Shown: positions 56,806 through 64,000 of the stretch, in pieces
Layout: the number at the start of each line of letters is the position of its first letter
How positions within the stretch are numbered: the first letter of the stretch is position 1
DNA from: Photobacterium lipolyticum
Lineage (GTDB): Bacteria; Pseudomonadota; Gammaproteobacteria; Enterobacterales; Vibrionaceae
Direction of reading: 5' to 3'
Assembly (NCBI RefSeq): GCF_003026475.1
Contig: NZ_PYMC01000012.1
Coordinates: 81,611-145,610, forward strand
DNA: 64,000 nucleotides
Program-made: the position numbers and the translations under genes
Notes under the pieces: model-generated
The model's input: only the letters and a program-made list of their open reading frames with translations
Told to the model about the DNA's origin: nothing
The model's database searches: none

Positions 56806-58748
56806 ACCGTTTTCTCGCTATTTATGTTATCGACAACATAACCTTGGAAACCTCTTACCATTAGTTGCGCGAGTTTCTCTTGCTGGCTTGCAGTTTCGAC
56901 CCTTGATGCAATGGTCGTGATCGACAAATTATTGGCTGTACGGGTAATAGAGGCCAGTACATCTGCTTTAATTTGGTTATCAATTTGATTGGTATAGGCA
57001 AAATCCAGTTTGACGTAAGCCGGACGGAATTTGCTCAGGTAACCAATCGAACTGAAATTATGACCAAAATGGTCAATACCAAAATGGAAGTTGTTTTGAT
57101 TGATGATTTCACACAGCAGGCTAGTGTTATTACTGTTTTTGATAAAGCTAATTTCGGGCAACTCAAAGAGAATGCGGTGGCTCAATGACTGATAAGACTG
57201 CATTTTGTTGGCCAGCCAGCGCATAAAACCGGTGTCGTTGACACTGCTCTGGGTTATGTTGACTGCTACTGGTCCCAGTTCAGGGGTGGCGACGAGCTTG
57301 CTGAACATCTGTTCGAGAATGTGCATATCCAGCAGGGTACCAGCATTGAAATGTTCTATAGCGCCTAAGAACTGGCCAGCTGAATAACGTTGATGGCCTT
57401 TTTGGATATAGGAAAAGACTTCCTGATGTAATGGTTCACCCTTGTCGTTGACTGCTTTTTGGAAGTTAAACTTGAACAGATTGTTGGCGATAGCTTCATC
57501 AACCAGTGCTTTCCATTGTTGTTTCCCCATTGCGGATTGCTGCTTGTCTATTAATGATGGTTGCATGGCATCAAACAGCATCAATGGTTCTTTAGCTTGT
57601 TGTCTGGCTTGCATTAAAGCGTTATCGGCCTGAGCCAGAAGGGTCGTGATATTGTCGTCGTCGCACCGCATTACAAGGCCAACGGCTGCCTGAACAGGGG
57701 CGACATCGAGCGGGTCGGGTTGAAGTTCTGAAGCCATATATAGCATGGTACGGCCAATCATTTTCAGTTCAGTCGCCGATATATTCGGTGCAAGAAGCAT
57801 AAACTCAGATTGGCTAAGTCTGGCGATGGTATAGTCATCGGTCGCGAGATCTTTCATTCGACCAGCCAGTTTCTGTACCAGTTGGTCGCCAGCTTCATAG
57901 CCTCTGTTCTGGTAGCTGTCTTTGATCAAATCCACTTGTAGCAAGGCCACCCCACCTTTAGAAGAAACTGAGAGCCAAGAGCTTAGCTTGGTGAGCAGGT
58001 AGCTACGATTAGCCAGGCCAGATAGGGGATCTTGATAAGCACGCACTCGCAGCTTGTCTGCTTCTTGGGCTTGTTGGTCAAAATGCACCTTGAGCTGGGC
58101 ACTCATATGGTTGAAGGCCCTGACAACATCCCTTAGTTCACAGGTATGAGGAATAGATAAAAGCTGATCAAATCGGTTGTTAGATATTTCATTGGCACGC
58201 TGTTGAATGGTTTTTAACGGTTTTAATACATTCAACAGGATAAGCGCAAGAACGACAGCACCGAGCAGGAAGATCACCAGAAAATCAATGATTAGTTGCA
58301 GTGTGGTTTGCCAGAGCTGAAGGTAGGCATAAGCAGGGTTACTGGTTACGGAAAGCGTAGCAAGTTGCACTCTTCCGCTGGTTAGCATTGTTGATTTGAT
58401 GATGGGATGGATCACGATAGCATCACGGAACCACTCCGGAATACCGGTGACTTCCGAAGGGTAGCTACGCTTGTATTCGTCATTACCCTGCAGTATTTCC
58501 AGTGTGACGTCGCTGTAAAAACTGCTGTCGAAGGCCGCATTGATAACGGACTCAGCCAAGACTTTATCGTCAGATGCCAGAGCTGGCGACAGCACCATAC
58601 CAATAGCACTGATAGCATTCTCTATTTCTGTTGACTGCTGCTCATGCAGAAAGTCACGAGTCGAATTAAATTGGATAACAAACACGGAGGTGATAAGTGT
58701 AAAAAATACACTCAGCATCCATATCAAGAGTTTTCGGTATAGTGTCAT
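56802..58748 (-). CDS. lapD: LapD-like c-di-GMP receptor (degenerate GGDEF-EAL)
   Basis: A 648-residue inner-membrane protein. TM1 is at about 5-26, a periplasmic LapD/MoxY-type domain at about 27-150, TM2 at about 152-175, then HAMP and S-helix (about 176-235). A GGDEF-like domain (about 240-395) has LSQSEF in place of GGDEF, and an EAL-like domain (about 405-640) has EVFSYIQ in place of EAL. Loss of both signatures fits a c-di-GMP sensor without enzyme activity. In Pseudomonas, LapD bound to c-di-GMP sequesters the periplasmic protease LapG and keeps the adhesin on the surface. Its position in the exporter operon supports this role. Confidence 0.88.
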   Translation of the reverse strand: MTLYRKLLIWMLSVFFTLITSVFVIQFNSTRDFLHEQQSTEIENAISAIGMVLSPALASDDKVLAESVINAAFDSSFYSDVTLEILQGNDEYKRSYPSEVTGIPEWFRDAIVIHPIIKSTMLTSGRVQLATLSVTSNPAYAYLQLWQTTLQLIIDFLVIFLLGAVVLALILLNVLKPLKTIQQRANEISNNRFDQLLSIPHTCELRDVVRAFNHMSAQLKVHFDQQAQEADKLRVRAYQDPLSGLANRSYLLTKLSSWLSVSSKGGVALLQVDLIKDSYQNRGYEAGDQLVQKLAGRMKDLATDDYTIARLSQSEFMLLAPNISATELKMIGRTMLYMASELQPDPLDVAPVQAAVGLVMRCDDDNITTLLAQADNALMQARQQAKEPLMLFDAMQPSLIDKQQSAMGKQQWKALVDEAIANNLFKFNFQKAVNDKGEPLHQEVFSYIQKGHQRYSAGQFLGAIEHFNAGTLLDMHILEQMFSKLVATPELGPVAVNITQSSVNDTGFMRWLANKMQSYQSLSHRILFELPEISFIKNSNNTSLLCEIINQNNFHFGIDHFGHNFSSIGYLSKFRPAYVKLDFAYTNQIDNQIKADVLASITRTANNLSITTIASRVETASQQEKLAQLMVRGFQGYVVDNINSEKTV

Positions 58749-58823
58749 CGTGATTATTCATCAAAGTTAATTTGTGGTTAAGTGTGCTGATGGGGTGGTT
58801 TTATTGATTCGATTTAAATTGTT

Positions 58824-58851
58824 CTCAGCCAGCGTATTGGCGCTGACTGAG
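58824..58851 (-). terminator. Hairpin between the OmpA-like gene and lapD
   Basis: CTCAG and CAGCG pair with CGCTG and CTGAG with one mismatch and a six-base loop. On the - strand no real T-run follows, so it may tune expression of lapD-lapB rather than stop it. Confidence 0.5.
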
Positions 58852-58912
58852 AGCAATATGCAAAAGACCCAGGTTGTAATTTCGTCCTCGGTCCTCTGTT
58901 TATTCTGGGAGA

Positions 58913-59503
58913 TCAGTTGTCACGTACAGTGAAAATAGTCCACTCTTCAACTACATTGCTTTTTGATCCAACTACCTTAGCGACCACCCGGCGGCTCAGG
59001 GTATTCGTTGTTTCTTTTGAATCCGCTTTTACTGGATCAGAGTCCCCGAACCCCACGGTTTTTATCCGGTTAGGATCAATGCCATCGGCGATAAGCTGGT
59101 TACGAACCTGTTGGGCACGGCGCTGCGACAGGGCGATATTATAGTCGTGACGGCCAACGGGACTGGCATAGCCTTTAAGTTCAATGGAAGTGTTTGGGTA
59201 TTTATTCAGAAACTCGCTCATTCGCATGATTTCAGGTAAGAAAGAATCTGGTGTAACATCGGAGTCATTAGCAAACAGCACCTGCACGCCATTTTCTTCT
59301 TCACGGTTCACATGAACAGGGCAGCCATTATTATCAACCACGGCAGATAATGGGGTTTCGGCACACTTATCTCGGGCATTAATAACGCCATCGTTATCTA
59401 AATCGCTCAGGTCTCGTGATTGCTCTGCGAGTGGCGGTTCAGCTGGCTGAACAGAACAGCCGAATAGGAAAAGAGTTAATAAACCTATTACAGTTCGTTT
59501 CAT
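58913..59503 (-). CDS. OmpA-family lipoprotein with TSP3 calcium motif
   Basis: A 196-residue outer-membrane lipoprotein. The lipobox LFGC places the modified Cys at residue 16. A thrombospondin type 3-like calcium motif follows (DLDNDGVINARDKCAETP, about 34-51). The C-terminal OmpA peptidoglycan-binding domain covers about 75-180 (SIELKGYASPVGRHDYNIAL, SQRRAQQVRNQLIADGID, VGFGDSDPV). It lies between the TolC-like and LapD-like genes of the secretion operon. A role in linking the exporter or adhesin to peptidoglycan in a calcium-dependent way is an inference. Confidence 0.85.
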   Translation of the reverse strand: MKRTVIGLLTLFLFGCSVQPAEPPLAEQSRDLSDLDNDGVINARDKCAETPLSAVVDNNGCPVHVNREEENGVQVLFANDSDVTPDSFLPEIMRMSEFLNKYPNTSIELKGYASPVGRHDYNIALSQRRAQQVRNQLIADGIDPNRIKTVGFGDSDPVKADSKETTNTLSRRVVAKVVGSKSNVVEEWTIFTVRDN

Positions 59504-59517
59504 GGTTTGATTTCCTA

Positions 59518-60840
59518 TTATTTGACAGTATTTGACCAGCTTTCAGCAACGTCAACACGCATTTCTGACAGCAGCAGGCCGGTAGCATTGAGAAGACGGT
59601 ATTTTGCCAAAATCCCATTGTAGTGCGCTTGTAGATACGATTTTCTTGCTTCAAACAGCTCGTTTTCAGTATTTAGCACGTCCAACAGGGTACGCTTGCC
59701 AATTCTAAATTGCTTTTCATAGGCGATAACCGTGCGGGCTGAAGCGTCGACGTGCTGTTGCAGAAACTGGGTTTGATTGTTGGCCAGTTCCATGGCACTC
59801 CAGGCTAAACGGGTGCCTTCTTCAAGCATGCGGTGGGCGCGGTCACGAATGTCTTTAGACTTATTCAGCTGGTAAGCGGCACGACGGCTTTTCGCCACAT
59901 CTGAATTACCGTTAAATAGGTTGTAGCGCATTTTCAGCATGGCTTTAAATTCATCAGTATCTCCCCGAGAACCGTCCAGCTCTTCGCCCCACTGCTGGGA
60001 GGCTTCGACAGTAAAGGTTGGATAGAAGTTACCTTTTGCCTGCTTATATTGAGCCTGGGCAGCGTCAATATCATTAGTGGCTACATGTACAACCGGGTTG
60101 TTTTCTTTCGCTTTCTCCAGTGCATCGTTTAGAGAGGTGGCGACATAATTAATATCAACTTCCGGTTTTGTCAGATTTTCCGGATACGTGCCAACGGTGC
60201 GTAAAAAGGCCGTGATTTTATCGTTTAGATTGCTTTGCGCTGACAGCAAGTTGGTGTTTGAACGTGCGAAGCGGCCTTCTACCTGTGCCAGATCTGCAGT
60301 TGAACCTATACCGGAGTCTGCACGTTTCTTGATGTCTTGAAATATTTTCCGGTGTACTTGGTAATTGGCTTCAGATAGTGCCAGCACCTCTTGTGCGCGG
60401 AGGATATCAAGGTAAGTTTCAGTGGCTTCGAGCGCCTTATCCTGAGCGTCTGAGAGCAGTTGGTAACGCTGCGCTTCGGCCTCAGCTTTATTTCGCTGGA
60501 TGTCATTGTAGGTAATTGATCCGTCCCAAAGAAGTTGGCGAATACTGATTTTCGCATCTCTGGGGTTAAAATCACCTTTGCTGCCCACATCATTATCGTA
60601 GTTTTCATAGCCAATACCGGCTTCCAGATCTACCGAAGGTAAATAGTCTCCGGTAGATGCATCAATCAGCTCGTATTGACTCATGAATTCGTTATAGGCA
60701 CTTTTGATCTCAGGGTTTGACGCCAGAGTTTGAGCTACGGCTTGTTCAAGAGACTGAGCAGATGTTGGCATCGTTATACACTGCAGTCCGATAAGCAGTG
60801 CTAGTTTATTAATTTGCTGTTTGGTTATCATTCTCATCAC
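59518..60840 (-). CDS. lapE: TolC-family outer-membrane channel (LapE/AggA-like)
   Basis: A 440-residue outer-membrane efflux protein. Signal peptide about 1-28 (LALLIGLQCITMPTSAQS). Two repeats of long helices with QAVAQTLASNPEIKSAYNEF and NPRDAKISIRQLLWDGS, later FKAMLKMRYNLFNGN and FRIGKRTLLDVLNTENELFE, are typical of type I secretion TolC proteins. The ATG at 60840 overlaps the HlyD-like stop (ATGA); a second ATG at 60831 is an alternative start. The OmpA-like gene follows after 14 bases. Confidence 0.9.
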   Translation of the reverse strand: MMRMITKQQINKLALLIGLQCITMPTSAQSLEQAVAQTLASNPEIKSAYNEFMSQYELIDASTGDYLPSVDLEAGIGYENYDNDVGSKGDFNPRDAKISIRQLLWDGSITYNDIQRNKAEAEAQRYQLLSDAQDKALEATETYLDILRAQEVLALSEANYQVHRKIFQDIKKRADSGIGSTADLAQVEGRFARSNTNLLSAQSNLNDKITAFLRTVGTYPENLTKPEVDINYVATSLNDALEKAKENNPVVHVATNDIDAAQAQYKQAKGNFYPTFTVEASQQWGEELDGSRGDTDEFKAMLKMRYNLFNGNSDVAKSRRAAYQLNKSKDIRDRAHRMLEEGTRLAWSAMELANNQTQFLQQHVDASARTVIAYEKQFRIGKRTLLDVLNTENELFEARKSYLQAHYNGILAKYRLLNATGLLLSEMRVDVAESWSNTVK

Positions 60841-62231
60841 TCTCTTAACGCTGTCTGGCGCGCTTTGAGCACAGGTTTAAGCAGATATTCCAGAACGGTA
60901 CGTTTACCGGTAATAATATCTGCCGATGCGGTCATGCCCGGAATAATAGGCAAAGGATCGCCGTTTTCTCCGGTCAGACTATTTTGAATGGTACGAATAC
61001 GTACCTGGTAATAACTGTTCCCTTCCTCGTCCTGAATAGTGTCAGCACTGATGTTCTCCAATATCCCGTTTAGGCCACCGTATATAGTGAAATCATAAGC
61101 ACTAAATTTGATGACGGCTTGCAGGCCTGGCCTCAAGAAACCAATATCTTGCGGTGCAATTTTGGCTTCTATCAGCAGGTTGTCTTCAGAGGGTACAATT
61201 TCCACCAGAGGCATACCCGGCTGGATAACGCCACCCACCGTATTGACGTGGATTTTCTGAATCGTCCCTTTTACCGGTGAGACAACGACAGTTCGGTTTA
61301 CTCTGTCTTCAAGCCCAACCTGTGATTCAGATAAACGTGCCAGCTTGTCGCTGGTTTCATTGAGCTCTGCCTGTACTTCAGAACGAAATTTCAAAGCAAT
61401 ATCGATGTGTTTGTAAACGGCTTCTTGAATCGAGGCGTCAATCACTGGGATCTGTAATTCAGTCGAATTTAGCTCACGCTTTGTATCGTTTAACTGACGT
61501 TGCAGTTTGAGTAATTCGATTTCGGGTACAACACCCTCATCAGCCAGTGGTTTGGTGATGGCGTATTCTTTATTCGCGATGTTGTAACTACGACGTAAAT
61601 TACTGATTCTATACTTGGTTTCGATCAATTCTCTTTCTTTCTGGCTTATTTGTTCGGCCATGACGGAAAACTGGTTCTCTAAGTTAGCGATCTTATCTTC
61701 ATATTCGTTACGCTGGCGACGAACTAGCTTTGGATGATTATTAGCAAATTCAGACTCAAATACCCGAGTTTGATTAGTAACAGTAACGCTGTTTTGCCAG
61801 TTGGTTTTCGCCATGGATTTATCGACGGTCACGCTGTTTAATAGCGCACGTAAGCGCATTGAATCTGCTTGAGAACCGGCAAGATCCAATACCCTTTCTT
61901 GAAAATCAGAACGAAAAAGGGTGTCGTCAATTAACAACAGCTTTTGATTTTTCTCGATTTGCTGGCCTTCTTTAACAAGGACCTGTTTGACTATTCCGCC
62001 TTCAAGGTTCTGAACGATCTGAAGTTGGGAGGAAGGGATAACTTTTCCTGCTCCAACGGTAACTTTATCGAGTTTTGCAAATGATGCCCATACGATGGCA
62101 ATGATAAAAAATAAAATGATTACCCACAGCATTATGCGGGAGCTTCTCGGTGTGTTAAGTAGCAGTGCTGCTGTTTTGTCATCAATAAAATCGAGATGAG
62201 ATATTGAGATGGCGTTAAGTTTTTTATTCAT
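60837..62231 (-). CDS. lapC: Type I secretion membrane fusion protein (HlyD/LapC-like)
   Basis: A 464-residue periplasmic adaptor joining the ABC exporter to the TolC channel. One TM helix at about 33-51 (IMLWVIILFFIIAIVWASF), lipoyl halves around GKVIPSSQLQIVQNLEGGIV and VVSPVKGTIQKIHVNTVGGV, a long coiled coil at about 125-310, and a C-terminal beta domain ending GMTASADIITGKRTVLEYLL. It is the first gene of the operon and is divergent from the adhesin gene. Confidence 0.92.
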   Translation of the reverse strand: MNKKLNAISISHLDFIDDKTAALLLNTPRSSRIMLWVIILFFIIAIVWASFAKLDKVTVGAGKVIPSSQLQIVQNLEGGIVKQVLVKEGQQIEKNQKLLLIDDTLFRSDFQERVLDLAGSQADSMRLRALLNSVTVDKSMAKTNWQNSVTVTNQTRVFESEFANNHPKLVRRQRNEYEDKIANLENQFSVMAEQISQKERELIETKYRISNLRRSYNIANKEYAITKPLADEGVVPEIELLKLQRQLNDTKRELNSTELQIPVIDASIQEAVYKHIDIALKFRSEVQAELNETSDKLARLSESQVGLEDRVNRTVVVSPVKGTIQKIHVNTVGGVIQPGMPLVEIVPSEDNLLIEAKIAPQDIGFLRPGLQAVIKFSAYDFTIYGGLNGILENISADTIQDEEGNSYYQVRIRTIQNSLTGENGDPLPIIPGMTASADIITGKRTVLEYLLKPVLKARQTALRE

Positions 62232-62592
62232 TAATGCTGTTTATGCGCTCGCGGTTTAATATTTTGATATGCCATTTGATATGGGAATATTTCGCTATTC
62301 ATAGGATGTTTGTAACAAATTAATTCAAATGATAAGCTGACAAAATATTGACGTAAAGTGTTATTTATTTCTTTTGTAAGTATGAATAACAGCATTACCT
62401 GTTGAATTATAAGGTGAGAAGTGATGTCACTCTGTTTCATAAGGGTAGTTAAAAATACTGTTTTCTATGGTAAAGCCAGCTGGTGATGCCTATTTTTACG
62501 CGAAGAAAAACAATAAATAATACAATGTTCACAATCATGGTCGTGGCGCATTAGTGCAATGATGAATACTTATTTGGTGGTCGGATTCAGAT
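62232..62592. promoter_or_regulatory. Divergent promoter region between secretion operon and adhesin gene
   Basis: 361 AT-rich bases with no convincing gene. It must hold the promoters for both directions. A small palindrome GTGATGTCAC lies at about 62422-62431. I could not define -10/-35 boxes or a known regulator site. Confidence 0.45.
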
Positions 62593-64000
62593 ATGGAAAA
62601 AATTGATAATAATAAAGTAGCTGATGTGAAAGTAGCAGATGGAATTGCATTTGTTATTAAGGGCGATAATCAGGTGGTTGCCGTTAAAGCAGAGTATCAG
62701 ATGCAGCTTGATGAAGTTGTGGTCGCTAATTCAGGCACTAATTATGTGGTGCTGCGAGACGGTGTTCCTGTCATTGTCCATGAACCATGTCCGACATGTA
62801 TTATGCTGTCAGATGAGGGCGTGAAGGTGACGAAGCTGGATAGCAGCGTTTCTTTTAGCCCGGAAGTAGCCGAAGGAACGAGCTTTGGTGCCGATGACGT
62901 GGCTGCAATTCAGCAGGCGATTTTAGCTGATCAGGATCCGACTCAGATTTTAGAGGCAACGGCAGCAGGTTCTGCGAACGTTGGCGCTTCGAATCAGGGC
63001 TTTGTTGTTGTCAACTATGATTATGACAAGGTACAGGCTGAAGCCGGATTCGATACCACCTTCAACGATAACTTGGCATTGGATGAGGAAGATCCGCGAA
63101 GCAGTGCGCTACAAACAGCTCCGTTAATTGTTAATGAAGCGCCTGTGGCACAAGCCAAGATCGATAATGCGAGAGAAGGTGGTGAAATCGTCAGCGGCAA
63201 AGTCACCGCCACAGATGCTGACGGCGATACTCTTACCTATAAGCTGGTGGATCAAGCGATTCCAGCGGGCCTCACATTCAATGAAGACGGCTCCTACACA
63301 TTCGATCCGACCCATGATGTATATAACAGCCTGAAAGAAGGCGAAACGACAGATGTTCAGGTGACCTACCAGGTCGATGACGGACACGGGGGGAAAGATA
63401 CCCAGACTCTCACGATCACCATCACCGGCACCAATGACGTTGCCGACATTACCCCCTCTGCCGACGGCACCGATCAGGGCGCGGTGAAGGAAGACGTGAC
63501 GCTGACCACCGGCGGCAAGCTGGAGGTTTCCGACGTCGACGCCGGCGAGGCGGTGTTCGCCCCGCAGAGCAAGGTTGCGGGCGAGCACGGTACCTTCAGC
63601 ATTGACGCCGAGGGCAACTGGACCTACGAGCTGGACAACAACGATCCGGCAGTACAGGCGCTGAAAGAGGGCGAGACGCTGCCGGCCGAGACCTTCGAGG
63701 TCAAGAGTGCCGACGGCTCAGCATCCCACCCGATCACCGTGACCATCACCGGCACCAATGACGTTGCCGACATTACCCCCTCTGCCGACGGCGCCGATCA
63801 GGGCGCGGTGAAGGAAGACGTGACGCTGACCACCGGCGGCAAGCTGGAGGTTTCCGACGTCGACGCCGGCGAGGCGGTGTTCGCCCCGCAGAGCAAGGTT
63901 GCGGGCGAGCACGGTACCTTCAGCATTGACGCCGAGGGCAACTGGACCTACGAGCTGGACAACAACGATCCGGCAGTACAGGCGCTGAAAGAGGGCGAGA
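62593..64000 (+). CDS. Giant LapA-type surface adhesin, N-terminal part (3' end outside window)
   Basis: The frame is open from ATG 62593 to the right edge (469 codons visible). Residues 1 to about 180 resemble an adhesin retention module: a first globular part with a Cys66-x2-Cys69 pair (EPCPTCIML) and then the motif TAAG at 123-126 (LEATAAGSANVG), the known LapG cleavage sequence. A cadherin-like domain follows at about 185-275 (TDADGDTLTYKLVD, FDPTHDVYN), ending DTQTLTITITGTND. From residue 277 a VCBS-type unit of 108 residues repeats almost identically. The protein has no Sec signal, as expected for type I secretion; the C-terminal secretion signal is outside the window. The repeats are GC-rich, unlike the N-terminus. 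Confidence 0.9.
   Translation, partial: MEKIDNNKVADVKVADGIAFVIKGDNQVVAVKAEYQMQLDEVVVANSGTNYVVLRDGVPVIVHEPCPTCIMLSDEGVKVTKLDSSVSFSPEVAEGTSFGADDVAAIQQAILADQDPTQILEATAAGSANVGASNQGFVVVNYDYDKVQAEAGFDTTFNDNLALDEEDPRSSALQTAPLIVNEAPVAQAKIDNAREGGEIVSGKVTATDADGDTLTYKLVDQAIPAGLTFNEDGSYTFDPTHDVYNSLKEGETTDVQVTYQVDDGHGGKDTQTLTITITGTNDVADITPSADGTDQGAVKEDVTLTTGGKLEVSDVDAGEAVFAPQSKVAGEHGTFSIDAEGNWTYELDNNDPAVQALKEGETLPAETFEVKSADGSASHPITVTITGTNDVADITPSADGADQGAVKEDVTLTTGGKLEVSDVDAGEAVFAPQSKVAGEHGTFSIDAEGNWTYELDNNDPAVQALKEGE
63421..64000 (+). repeat. VCBS-type DNA repeats, period 324 bp
   Basis: Unit 1 is 63421-63744 and unit 2 begins at 63745 and is cut at 64000. Over the 256 shared bases I see one difference (ACC against GCC at 63469 and 63793). 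The period equals 108 codons and keeps the frame. Confidence 0.93.

Noticed and set aside
62231..62440. 69-codon - strand frame before the HlyD-like gene
   Set aside because: No recognisable features or ribosome site; lies in the AT-rich divergent promoter region.
63124..63912. Long - strand open frames within the adhesin repeats
   Set aside because: They are antisense to a continuous + strand frame with VCBS repeats and arise from its GC-rich codon use.

Overview
The window looks like chromosomal DNA of a marine gammaproteobacterium of the Vibrionaceae, probably Photobacterium or a close relative. The reasons are gene order and family details: trigger factor-clpP-clpX-lon-hupB-ppiD, divergent fadR/nhaB with dsbB behind nhaB, a FadR carrying the roughly 40-residue insertion known from Vibrio FadR, a rhombosortase, and palindromic elements ending in TATACCCAAG..ACCTCAAGATGC. 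The genus is an inference; no 16S rRNA is present.

Layout. 1-9653 is AT-rich and is the distal part of a surface polysaccharide (O-antigen or capsule) cluster, all on the + strand: a methyltransferase cut by the window edge, a 1226-residue protein with three glycosyltransferase domains, two TuaH-like glycosyltransferases, WecB and a GT2 enzyme. It faces a WbpM/CapD-type nucleotide-sugar dehydratase on the - strand, followed by galU. 12969-28734 is housekeeping: folD under a probable PurR operator, tRNA-Arg(UCU), the trigger factor/ClpP/ClpX/Lon proteostasis block with heat-shock-type promoters, HU-beta, PpiD, a ComEA-like protein, rhombosortase, TapT, a dGTPase, YfbR and AlaA. 28964-35272 is a tightly overlapped menaquinone operon, menF-D-H-C-E, with menB missing from its usual place. 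35401-45364 holds membrane-lipid, small cysteine-cluster, TM2, Tim44-like, DusC, SEC-C and Nudix genes and dsbB. 45460-53445 holds nhaB, fadR and the SpoVR-YeaH-PrkA stress module.

54679-64000 is a biofilm adhesin system. A - strand operon encodes HlyD-like, TolC-like, OmpA/TSP3 lipoprotein, LapD-like c-di-GMP receptor and LapB-like ABC exporter proteins. Divergent from it is the start of a giant LapA-type adhesin with a TAAG site (the known LapG cleavage motif) and GC-rich, nearly identical 324-bp VCBS-type repeats, cut by the right edge. No lapG is visible in this window.

The most unusual structure is a family of 7-bp tandem repeats and their hairpin-forming derivatives (units like TCTAGTT, ACTCGCT, CTAAACT, CCACTCG). 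They occur at six of the ten convergent (3'-to-3') gene junctions and I found none elsewhere. In at least four genes they run into the coding end and supply the last codons or the stop codon. The largest is 28 heptamers in unbroken phase (54499-54694).
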